From assembly GCA_012960835.1 (NCBI GenBank), contig DUAL01000242.1:1-13764 (forward strand): DNA of 13,764 nt. Direction: 5' to 3'. This stretch comes from Flavobacteriales bacterium (lineage in GTDB: Bacteria; Bacteroidota; Bacteroidia; Flavobacteriales; BACL11). This document shows positions 1-6,332 of the stretch, in pieces. Both the position numbers and the translations under genes were made by a program. Each line of letters opens with the position of its first letter. Position 1 is the first letter of the stretch. The notes under the pieces were generated by a model. The model had not been told where the DNA came from. It searched no databases and was given only the letters and a program-made list of their open reading frames with translations.

Positions 1-1
1 G

Positions 2-9
2 CAAAGTTA
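2..9 (-). promoter_or_regulatory. Possible -7 promoter element facing left, out of the window
   Basis: On the minus strand this reads TAACTTTG, an exact match to the Bacteroidota -7 consensus TAnnTTTG. It would drive a gene lying beyond the left edge, divergent from the dehydrogenase gene at 69. No TTTG -33 element is visible about 19 bases upstream. An 8-base motif with two free positions occurs easily by chance in AT-rich DNA, so this is only a suggestion. Confidence 0.25.
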
Positions 10-41
10 GCAAATAAGCCCTTTTTATCTCTTGCCTTTTC

Positions 42-49
42 TATTTTTG
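42..49 (+). promoter_or_regulatory. Possible -7 promoter element of the lysine-dehydrogenase-like gene
   Basis: TATTTTTG matches the Bacteroidota TAnnTTTG -7 consensus and lies 19 bases before the ATG at 69. A start site a few bases downstream would leave a leader of only about a dozen bases. No clear -33 TTTG is seen at the usual distance. The match is weak on its own; its position just upstream of an otherwise promoterless gene is the main support. Confidence 0.3.
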
Positions 50-68
50 TAGCCAAAATAATTTACTG

Positions 69-1271
69 ATGAAAATAGGTATTTTAAGAGAAGAAAAGAT
101 TCCAACAGATAAAAGAGTGCCGTTATCTCCTTATCAGTGCAAACGATTAATTGCACAATATCCATCTATTTCACTTTTTGTGCAAAGCAGTAATATCAGA
201 TGTTTCCAGGATTCTGAGTATGAAGATTTAGGCGTAAATATAGTAGAGGGTATTTCTGATTGTGATGTACTTTTAGGAATAAAAGAAGTGCCTATTGATA
301 GTTTAATAGCTGAAAAAACCTATCTTTTTTTCTCGCATACCATGAAAAAACAAGATTACAATAGAGCACTTTTAAAAGCTTTGCTTGACAAGAAAATAAA
401 GATGGTAGATTATGAAGCTATAAAAAACAAAAAAGGAAGGCGATTGTTTGGTTTTGGAAGATATGCTGGAATAGTTGGCGCTTATAACGGACTGCTCACT
501 TACGGTTTGAAATCAGGACAATACAACTTAAAATCGGCTCATTTTTGCAGTAATCGGCAAGAAATGGAAGCGGAATTAATACATTTAAATTTCAATAAGG
601 AAAAGATAATTGCAACAGGAAATGGTAGGGTAGGCAAGGGGGTTTTAGAAACTCTGCGAAAAGCAAAAATAAGGGAAGTTAGCAAAGAAGAATTTGTTAA
701 TGAAACTTTTGAAGAGGCTGTTTTTGTGCAATTAAACACCATGGATTATAACGCAAGGATTGATGGTGCTGCTTTTAATAAATTTGAGTTTTACAATCAG
801 CCAGAATTTTACATATCATGCTTTATGGATTATGCGAAACATGCTGATATTTTCATTACCGGACATTACTATAGTGAGGGCTCTCCTTATTTGATTACAA
901 AAGAAGATGCTAAGAAATCAGAGTTTAACATAAAAGTGGTTGCTGATATTTCTTGCGATATAAATGGACCAATCGCTTGCAACATCCGTTCTTCAGAAAT
1001 TGAAAACCCAATTTACGGCTACAATCCAATTACAGAAAAGGAAGATAATTTTACAAAAAAAGGTGTAATTGCGGTAATGGCTGTGGATAATTTACCATCT
1101 GAACTACCAAAAGATTCCTCAGAAGATTTTGGGGAGAATTTAATAGAAAATTTATTTCCTCTTTTATTGGATGAAGATAATGATAGAATTATAGAAAATG
1201 CAACCATTTGCCAAAATGGCGATTTAATGCAAAATTTTGAATATTTAAGGGATTATTTAAACGGAAACTAA
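69..1271 (+). CDS. LYS1-type NAD(P)-dependent oxidoreductase (saccharopine/alanine dehydrogenase superfamily)
   Basis: This 400-residue cytoplasmic protein belongs to the alanine dehydrogenase / saccharopine dehydrogenase (LYS1) superfamily. The N-terminal domain starts with MKIGILREEK and a KRVPLSP segment. K72 (in GIKEVP) and H90 (in FFSH) align by context with the catalytic Lys/His pair of yeast saccharopine dehydrogenase Lys1. A Rossmann dinucleotide motif follows at 184-191 (GNGRVGKG). Later segments typical of this group include ADISCDINGPI (about 293-303) and AVDNLPSELP (about 341-350). The ATG at 69 puts the first motif at the very N-terminus, as expected for the family. The reaction is uncertain. 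The fold implies NAD(P)-linked oxidative deamination or saccharopine chemistry, but no lysine-pathway partner is present here. The gene runs convergently into rpe, and the two stop codons overlap by 4 bases. Confidence 0.8.
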   Translation: MKIGILREEKIPTDKRVPLSPYQCKRLIAQYPSISLFVQSSNIRCFQDSEYEDLGVNIVEGISDCDVLLGIKEVPIDSLIAEKTYLFFSHTMKKQDYNRALLKALLDKKIKMVDYEAIKNKKGRRLFGFGRYAGIVGAYNGLLTYGLKSGQYNLKSAHFCSNRQEMEAELIHLNFNKEKIIATGNGRVGKGVLETLRKAKIREVSKEEFVNETFEEAVFVQLNTMDYNARIDGAAFNKFEFYNQPEFYISCFMDYAKHADIFITGHYYSEGSPYLITKEDAKKSEFNIKVVADISCDINGPIACNIRSSEIENPIYGYNPITEKEDNFTKKGVIAVMAVDNLPSELPKDSSEDFGENLIENLFPLLLDEDNDRIIENATICQNGDLMQNFEYLRDYLNGN

Positions 1272-1918
1272 ACTGCCTTCAAATCGGCAATCGTTTGTGC
1301 AGGGTCATCAGATTTAAAAACAAAACTTCCAGCAACCAATACATCAGCACCAGCATCCAGTAATTTTCGCGCATTTGCTGTAGTAACACCACCATCAATT
1401 TCAATTAGAAAGTTAGCATCACTCACCTTTCTTAGATGGGCTAATTGTTTCACTTTTTCAAAAGTATGTTCAATAAAAGATTGTCCTCCAAAACCAGGGT
1501 TTACCGACATAATACAAACCAAATCCAAATCATTCAACACATCAGAAAGCAAATGCACAGAAGTGTGTGGGTTTAGAGCAATTCCTGCTTTCATTCCTTC
1601 TTGCTTAATAGTTGCTAATGTTCTGTGCAAATGGTCGCAAACTTCATAATGAACGGTCAATACATTCGCTCCTATTGCGGCAAAAGTTTTAATGAATTTA
1701 TCAGGATTTACAATCATCAAATGCACATCCATAGTTTTCTTAGCATAAGCATTAATCTTTTTGATAATTGGCATTCCAAAGGAGATGTTCGGAACAAAAA
1801 CACCATCCATTACATCTAGGTGGAACCAATCGGCTTGACTAGAATTCACCATTTCGCAATCTCTTTGCAAATTACCAAAATCGGCTGCTAAAATGGAAGG
1901 GGCTATTTTATGGCTCAT
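1268..1918 (-). CDS. rpe: Ribulose-phosphate 3-epimerase
   Basis: The enzyme interconverts ribulose 5-phosphate and xylulose 5-phosphate in the pentose phosphate pathway, in the cytoplasm. At 216 residues it has the usual length of this TIM-barrel family. The metal ligands and catalytic acids are visible: H33 and D35 in FHLDVMDG, H66 in DVHLMI, and D175 in EIDGGV. The phosphate-binding glycine loop NPGFGGQ (140-146) and the AGSFVF segment near 196-201 are also present. It is the last gene of the leftward rpsO-pnp-rpoD-rpe cluster, but the strong terminator behind rpoD lies between it and rpoD, so it probably has its own promoter or relies on readthrough. A TATATTTG -7-like element sits immediately upstream. 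The stop codon overlaps that of the convergent dehydrogenase gene. Confidence 0.97.
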   Translation of the reverse strand: MSHKIAPSILAADFGNLQRDCEMVNSSQADWFHLDVMDGVFVPNISFGMPIIKKINAYAKKTMDVHLMIVNPDKFIKTFAAIGANVLTVHYEVCDHLHRTLATIKQEGMKAGIALNPHTSVHLLSDVLNDLDLVCIMSVNPGFGGQSFIEHTFEKVKQLAHLRKVSDANFLIEIDGGVTTANARKLLDAGADVLVAGSFVFKSDDPAQTIADLKAV

Positions 1919-1928
1919 ATTTTTTTGG

Positions 1929-1936
1929 CAAATATA
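1929..1936 (-). promoter_or_regulatory. Possible -7 promoter element of rpe, abutting the rpoD terminator
   Basis: The minus strand reads TATATTTG, an exact TAnnTTTG match, followed by GCC and then the rpe start at 1918. It begins right at the end of the T-tract of the rpoD terminator. No -33 TTTG is found 17-23 bases upstream, because the terminator stem occupies that position. A start site just downstream would leave a leader of only a few bases. The call rests on the -7 match and on the need for rpe to be expressed beyond the terminator. Confidence 0.35.
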
Positions 1937-1962
1937 AAAAAAAAGAGGGCGAAAGCCCTCTT
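1936..1962 (-). terminator. Rho-independent terminator of rpoD
   Basis: In the minus-strand transcript an 8-bp perfect stem (AAGAGGGC paired with GCCCTCTT) closes a 4-base loop and runs straight into a tract of T residues. It starts 7 bases after the rpoD stop codon. Stem strength, loop size and the T-tract all fit an intrinsic terminator. Read on the plus strand the same hairpin has a GAAA loop but only two T residues after it, so it should act mainly leftward. Confidence 0.9.
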
Positions 1963-1969
1963 AAAAATT

Positions 1970-2833
1970 TTAACCTAAATAGGTTTTTAGTATTTTACTT
2001 CTTGAAGTATGCTTTAATCGCCTCACCGCTTTTTCTTTAATTTGCCTAACTCGCTCACGAGTCAAATCAAACTTCTCTCCAATTTCTTCTAAAGTCATGG
2101 CGTGCCCTTTGTTCAGTCCAAAGTAAGAAGAAATTACATCTGCTTCTCTTGGCGTTAGGGTGTCTAATGCTCTTCTGATTTCTTTTCTTAAAGATTCCAC
2201 CATAAGTTCACTATCTGGGCTTGGGCTTTCATCACTTCTTAAAACATCATACATATTACTGTCCTCTCCATCAATAAGAGGCGCATCCATAGATACATGT
2301 CTTCCGGAATTTTTTAGTGACTCTTTTACTTCTGTGATAGATAATTCAACATAATCAGCAATTTCTTCTGCTGTTGGAGGGCGTTCGAATTCTTGCTCTA
2401 ACCTAGCAAAAGCCTTATTTATTTTATTTATAGATCCTATTTTATTTAAAGGCAAGCGTACAATTCTAGATTGCTCTGCTAATGCTTGTAAAATAGATTG
2501 ACGAATCCACCAAACGGCATAAGAAATAAATTTGAAACCTCTTGTTTCATCAAATCTTTTAGCTGCTTTTATAAGTCCTAGGTTTCCTTCATTTATCAAA
2601 TCAGGAAGAGTAAGCCCTTGGTTTTGGTACTGTTTTGATACCGAAACTACAAAACGCAAGTTTGCTTTTGTCAATTTTTCTAAGGCATTTTGGTCTCCTG
2701 CCTTTATTTTCTGTGCTAATTCTACTTCTTCTTCAGCAGTAATTAAGTCAACCCTTCCAATCTCTTGTAAATACTTATCTAGAGATGCAGTATCTCTGTT
2801 GGTAACCTGTTTGGTGATTTTTAATTGTCTCAT
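1970..2833 (-). CDS. rpoD: Primary RNA polymerase sigma factor (RpoD/SigA, Bacteroidota type)
   Basis: This is the housekeeping sigma-70-family factor that directs RNA polymerase to most promoters. In this phylum those have the TAnnTTTG -7 element. It is 287 residues long, typical for Bacteroidota, where the acidic region 1.1 of E. coli RpoD is absent. Region 1.2 is visible at about 15-47 (SLDKYLQEIGRV). Region 2 spans about 57-127 with NEGNLGLIKAAKRFD and the -10 recognition helix YAVWWIRQSI (105-114). Region 3 covers about 131-180. Region 4 starts at LTPREADVISSYFGL (226-240), and the -35-binding helix-turn-helix is at about 247-275 (LTRERVRQIKEKAVRRL). It lies between pnp and rpe. The leader from pnp contains a GC-rich hairpin and a strong terminator follows the stop codon. 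A stress or sporulation sigma factor is excluded by the complete regions 2 and 4 of the primary type. Confidence 0.97.
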   Translation of the reverse strand: MRQLKITKQVTNRDTASLDKYLQEIGRVDLITAEEEVELAQKIKAGDQNALEKLTKANLRFVVSVSKQYQNQGLTLPDLINEGNLGLIKAAKRFDETRGFKFISYAVWWIRQSILQALAEQSRIVRLPLNKIGSINKINKAFARLEQEFERPPTAEEIADYVELSITEVKESLKNSGRHVSMDAPLIDGEDSNMYDVLRSDESPSPDSELMVESLRKEIRRALDTLTPREADVISSYFGLNKGHAMTLEEIGEKFDLTRERVRQIKEKAVRRLKHTSRSKILKTYLG

Positions 2834-2857
2834 AAAATAATTTTTAGATTAATAAAC

Positions 2858-2875
2858 TGTGCGCTTATACGCACA
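2858..2875 (-). other. GC-rich inverted repeat in the pnp-rpoD gap (terminator or leader hairpin)
   Basis: TGTGCG and CGCACA form a perfect 6-bp inverted repeat around a 6-base loop. It stands out in otherwise very AT-rich DNA, 34 bases after the pnp stop codon and 24 bases before the rpoD ATG. In the minus-strand RNA it is followed by GTTTATTAAT, which is only partly T-rich, so it could be a weak pnp terminator or attenuator. It could equally be an operator or an RNA element in the rpoD leader. No clear TAnnTTTG element for rpoD is visible in this gap. Confidence 0.5.
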
Positions 2876-2909
2876 CATTTTAATAAGGTTACACAATTTT
2901 TTGAAAAAA

Positions 2910-5048
2910 TTATGATTCTTTTCTTTCAGGTCTTGGAAGTAGTACTTTTCTAGATAGTTTTAGCTTACCACTTCTTTCGTCAATAGCGATAAGTTTAACC
3001 TCTATTTCCTCTCCTTCTTTTAGAACATCCTCTACTTTTTCTACTCTATCCCAATTTATTTCAGAAATATGTAAAAGTCCATCTACATTGTTAGCAATAC
3101 CAACAAAAGCGCCATAAGGCATAATCGATTTAACTTTTCCTTTATAAGTTTTTCCTTCCTCAGGAACAAATGCAATTTCCTTAATTCTTGCAATTGCATT
3201 GTCAATTTTTTTCTGATCAGTTCCTAAAATCTCAACCTTTCCTTTTCCATCCACTTCTTCAATAGTAATTATAGTTTCAGTAATTTCTTGCATTTCTTGA
3301 ATTACTTTTCCGCCAGGCCCAATCACACCACCAATAGTGGATTTTGGAATTTCCAATATTACAATTTTTGGAGTTTGTGGTTTAAGTTCTGTTCTTGGCT
3401 TAGAAATTACATCTGTCAATTTGCCTAAAATATGTAATCTACCATCTTTTGCTTGATTAAGAGCTTGCTCCAAGATATCATAAGATAATCCTTGTACTTT
3501 AATATCCATTTGACAAGCAGTAATTCCATCAGCAGTACCACAAACTTTAAAGTCCATATCTCCAAGATGATCTTCATCACCTAAAATGTCAGAAAGTACA
3601 GCATAGTTATTTGGGTCCTTTTCATCAGAGATTAATCCCATAGCTATTCCTGATACTGGTTTTTCAATCTTTATACCAGCATCCATAAGTGCTAAAGTAC
3701 CAGCACAAACAGTTGCCATTGAAGATGATCCATTTGATTCTAAAATATCAGAAACAATTCTTACTGTGTAAGGATTATCTGCAGGAATCATCTTTTTTAA
3801 TGCTCTTTGTGCTAAGTTTCCGTGTCCGATTTCTCTCCTACTTACATTAAATTTCATTCTAGCTTCTCCTGTAGAGAATGGAGGGAAATTGTAGTGTAAA
3901 TAAAAGGACTCATGGCCTTGGTAAGTTACGCCATCTAATCTGTTTACATCCATTTTTGTACCGAGCGTTACAGTAGTGAGTGATTGCGTTTCACCTCTAG
4001 TGAATACTGCCGAACCGTGAGGACTTGGTAAGTAGTCAATCTCACACCAGATAGGCCTGATTTCAGTAGTTTCTCTACCGTCTAATCTTTTCCCTTCATT
4101 TAAAACTAATGCTCTAACTGCTTCTTTTTCTACATCATGGTAATATACTCCAATTAATTTAGAATCGTATTTTTCAACTTCTTCTTCTGTTAAAGAATCA
4201 ATCCAATCTTGTTTTACTTGTTTAAATTTAGTTGATCTTTCATCTTTTCCTAAACCTTCAGCAGCAACTGCATAAACTTTATCGTAAGTTTCTTTTCTGA
4301 CTTTTTCTCTCAAAGCTTCATCATGGGTTTCATGACAATATTCTCTTTTTGGAGAAGAAGTAGTAATTTCAGATGCTAATTCAGTTTGCATTGCACACTG
4401 AACTTTAATAGCTTCATGACCAACTTTAATAGCCTCAATCATCTCTGCTTCTGATACTTCACTCATTTCTCCTTCTACCATTGCTACACTATCAGCTGAA
4501 GCTCCAACCATAAGGTCAATATCTGCTTTTTCCATTTGAGCAGGAGATGGGTTCACTATGAATTCTTCATTTAATCGGATAACTCTAACTTCAGAAATAG
4601 GTCCGTTAAACGGAATATCTGAAATAGCAATTGCAGTTGAAGCGGCTAATGCAGCTAAACTGTCAGGAGATACTTCAGGGTCGTGTGAATTAAGTGAGAT
4701 CATCACTTGTACTTCAGCATGATAATCGCTTGGGAACATAGGTCTTAAAATTCTATCTACCAATCGCATTACCAATATTTCTTGGTCGGTTGGTCTAGCT
4801 TCTCTTTTTAAGAATCCACCAGGAAATCTACCATCAGCAGCAAATTTCTCTCTATAATCAACAGTTAATGGTAAAAAATCTACTCCATCTCTAGCTTCTT
4901 TACTAGACACAACAGTGGCTAACATATGAGTTTTCCCCATTCTGATTTCTACCGAACCGTTTGCTTGTTTTGCTAATTTTCCTGTTGTGATGGTAATTTC
5001 TCTACCATCCTCTAATTTTATTATTTGTTTAATTTCGTTATATGACAT
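2910..5048 (-). CDS. pnp: Polyribonucleotide nucleotidyltransferase (PNPase)
   Basis: PNPase is the phosphorolytic 3'-5' exoribonuclease of mRNA decay and works as a trimer in the cytoplasm. The 712-residue protein shows the full family architecture. The first RNase PH domain is at about 5-135 and includes GRFPGGFLKREARP near 73-86. An alpha-helical linker follows. The second RNase PH domain is at about 316-545 and carries the active-site segment GDEDHLGDMDF, whose D491 and D497 align with catalytic D486 and D492 of E. coli. A KH domain with GPGG at 577-580 and a C-terminal S1 domain at about 634-700 (PYGAFVGI, GLLHISE) complete it. The frame is open further upstream to an ATG at 5090, but that ATG lies inside the rpsO terminator stem. 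The MSYNEIKQ start at 5048 also fits family length, so I use it. The gene follows rpsO, as in many bacteria. Confidence 0.97.
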   Translation of the reverse strand: MSYNEIKQIIKLEDGREITITTGKLAKQANGSVEIRMGKTHMLATVVSSKEARDGVDFLPLTVDYREKFAADGRFPGGFLKREARPTDQEILVMRLVDRILRPMFPSDYHAEVQVMISLNSHDPEVSPDSLAALAASTAIAISDIPFNGPISEVRVIRLNEEFIVNPSPAQMEKADIDLMVGASADSVAMVEGEMSEVSEAEMIEAIKVGHEAIKVQCAMQTELASEITTSSPKREYCHETHDEALREKVRKETYDKVYAVAAEGLGKDERSTKFKQVKQDWIDSLTEEEVEKYDSKLIGVYYHDVEKEAVRALVLNEGKRLDGRETTEIRPIWCEIDYLPSPHGSAVFTRGETQSLTTVTLGTKMDVNRLDGVTYQGHESFYLHYNFPPFSTGEARMKFNVSRREIGHGNLAQRALKKMIPADNPYTVRIVSDILESNGSSSMATVCAGTLALMDAGIKIEKPVSGIAMGLISDEKDPNNYAVLSDILGDEDHLGDMDFKVCGTADGITACQMDIKVQGLSYDILEQALNQAKDGRLHILGKLTDVISKPRTELKPQTPKIVILEIPKSTIGGVIGPGGKVIQEMQEITETIITIEEVDGKGKVEILGTDQKKIDNAIARIKEIAFVPEEGKTYKGKVKSIMPYGAFVGIANNVDGLLHISEINWDRVEKVEDVLKEGEEIEVKLIAIDERSGKLKLSRKVLLPRPERKES

Positions 5049-5079
5049 TTTTCTTAATTTCTTTCTTGTGTTAATAAGT

Positions 5080-5106
5080 AAAAAAGGCAAAGAAATTGCC
5101 TTTTTT
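5080..5106 (-). terminator. rpsO terminator/attenuator between rpsO and pnp
   Basis: A perfect 11-bp stem (AAAAAAGGCAA paired with TTGCCTTTTTT) closes a 5-base loop. It begins 7 bases after the rpsO stop codon, and its 3' arm ends in six T residues. It should terminate most rpsO transcription and let a fraction read through into pnp, unless pnp has its own promoter. Only an imperfect -7 candidate (TTTCTTTG, lying within this hairpin) is visible before pnp. The sequence is nearly symmetrical, but nothing on the plus strand needs it. Confidence 0.85.
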
Positions 5107-5113
5107 GTCTGTT

Positions 5114-5383
5114 TTATTTTCGGAGTTTCAATTCTTTGATTAACTCCCTGTAAGCAAGGATATCTTTACTTTTTAAGTAATCTAATAGTTTTCTCCTTTT
5201 TCCAACCATTAGTTGTAATGATCTTTGTGTGGAGTAGTCCTTTCGGTTTTCTTTTAAATGAGAGGTTAAATGTTTTACCCTTTCGGTGAATAGCGCAACT
5301 TGGCTAAATACTGACCCAGAATCTTTGGCATCTTTTCCAAATTTCTTAAATATTTGTTCTTTTTCTCCTGTTGTTACACGCAT
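5114..5383 (-). CDS. rpsO: 30S ribosomal protein S15
   Basis: S15 binds 16S rRNA early in 30S assembly, at the three-way junction of helices 20-22, and contributes to bridge B4 with the 50S subunit. The 89 residues match the family length. The characteristic four-helix pattern is easy to see: GSVFSQVALFTERVKHLTSHL followed by KENRKDYSTQRSLQ, then MVGKRRKLLDYLK and a basic C-terminus. The ATG at 5383 is preceded by AAGGAAAAT, one of the few Shine-Dalgarno-like sequences in the window, which supports this start. A good -7 element lies about 37 bases upstream, so rpsO seems to begin its own transcription unit rather than depend on accD. The unusual N-terminus (MRVTTGEKEQ, where many homologues have a MYLT-like start) is conservative enough not to cause doubt. 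Confidence 0.97.
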   Translation of the reverse strand: MRVTTGEKEQIFKKFGKDAKDSGSVFSQVALFTERVKHLTSHLKENRKDYSTQRSLQLMVGKRRKLLDYLKSKDILAYRELIKELKLRK

Positions 5384-5419
5384 ATTTTCCTTTTTTAATC
5401 TTTAATTTTTAATGGGTGG

Positions 5420-5427
5420 CAAATTTA
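5420..5427 (-). promoter_or_regulatory. -7 promoter element of rpsO
   Basis: The minus strand reads TAAATTTG, an exact match to the Bacteroidota TAnnTTTG element, followed by GCC. At the standard 19-base spacing upstream there is TTTT rather than TTTG. A start site a few bases downstream gives a leader of about 30 bases carrying an AAGGAAAA ribosome-binding sequence. This is the most convincing promoter in the window because position, spacing and the need for strong ribosomal-protein expression all agree. Confidence 0.55.
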
Positions 5428-5470
5428 GAAAATACTTTTGGATAAAAAAACTCTTTTAAAACAAATAAAA

Positions 5471-6316
5471 TCAAGCTTTTATGATACGTAATATTTGGCT
5501 AATTTTGGTTTTTAGTTTTTTTCTATCTACAATCAAATCCAAGAAGCCGTGTTCTAGTAAAAACTCAGAAGTTTGGAACCCTTCCGGTAAGTCTTTTCCT
5601 ATTGTTTCCTTTACTACCCTTGGACCCGCAAAGCCAATGAGAGCATTAGGTTCGGCAATATTCATATCGCCAAGCATGGAGAAAGAGGCGGTTGCCCCTC
5701 CAAAAGTGGGGTCGGTTAGCAAGGAAATATAAGGGATTTTTGCATTGCTAAGTTGAGCTAATTTAGCAGATGTTTTTGCCAATTGCATAAGTGAAAAAGC
5801 TGCTTCCATCATTCTTGCTCCACCTGATTTTGAAATGATAATCATTGGTGATTTGGTTTTTTTTGCATAGTCAATAGCTCGTGATATTTTTTCACCAACT
5901 ACCGAGCCCATTGATCCGCCAATAAAATTGAAATTAAAACAGGCGATTACGATATTCTCTCCATTCATTTTACCATATGCAGAAGTCAAAGCATCTTTTA
6001 GCCCTGTTCTTTTTTGATTTTCTTTTAATCTATCATTGTATTTTTTTGCATCCTTGAATTGAAGTGGATCTTTGGATTCCATTTCAGCATCTAATTCAGT
6101 AAACTCATTTTTATCAAACAAAATTTTGAAATATTCTTTTGAGTGAATTCGGTGGTGATAATTACAATTGTTACAAACAAATAATTGTTGTTTGTGCTCC
6201 TTAGTAGTTATAATGGTTTTACACTTTGGGCAGTTGTACCACAACCCTTCAGGAGTTTCTTTTTTCTCTTTTGTGGAAGTAGTTATTCCTCCCTTTATTC
6301 TTTTAAACCAACCCAT
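5471..6316 (-). CDS. accD: Acetyl-CoA carboxylase carboxyltransferase subunit beta
   Basis: AccD forms, with AccA, the carboxyltransferase that moves CO2 from carboxybiotin to acetyl-CoA and makes malonyl-CoA for fatty acid synthesis. The 281 residues match the family. The N-terminal zinc ribbon is intact with C29, C32, C48 and C51. The crotonase-like core carries the oxyanion-hole segments SGGARMMEA (164-172) and GGATASF (206-212). These usually read SGGARMQE and GGVTASF, so the differences are conservative. The C-terminal segment IGFAGPRVV (227-235) is typical. The ATG at 6316 gives the classic MGWFKR start. The gene begins 16 bases after the aldolase stop codon, so the two are probably co-transcribed. 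The accA, accB and accC partners are not in the window. Confidence 0.96.
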   Translation of the reverse strand: MGWFKRIKGGITTSTKEKKETPEGLWYNCPKCKTIITTKEHKQQLFVCNNCNYHHRIHSKEYFKILFDKNEFTELDAEMESKDPLQFKDAKKYNDRLKENQKRTGLKDALTSAYGKMNGENIVIACFNFNFIGGSMGSVVGEKISRAIDYAKKTKSPMIIISKSGGARMMEAAFSLMQLAKTSAKLAQLSNAKIPYISLLTDPTFGGATASFSMLGDMNIAEPNALIGFAGPRVVKETIGKDLPEGFQTSEFLLEHGFLDLIVDRKKLKTKISQILRIIKA

Positions 6317-6332
6317 TTTTTATTAGTTATAT

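Noticed and set aside
1273..1290. TGCC/GGCA inverted repeat near the convergent stop codons
   Set aside because: The stem is only 4 bp with a long loop and no T-tract, and it lies in rpe coding sequence, so it is not a credible terminator.
2532..2840. Plus-strand open frame of 102 codons opposite rpoD
   Set aside because: It is entirely antisense to conserved sigma regions 1.2-2, with no promoter or ribosome-binding site and no recognisable domain.
2895..2911. AT palindrome AATTTTTT-G-AAAAAATT over the pnp stop codon
   Set aside because: A one-base loop is too tight for a stable hairpin, no T-tract follows, and A/T runs like this are common in such AT-rich DNA.
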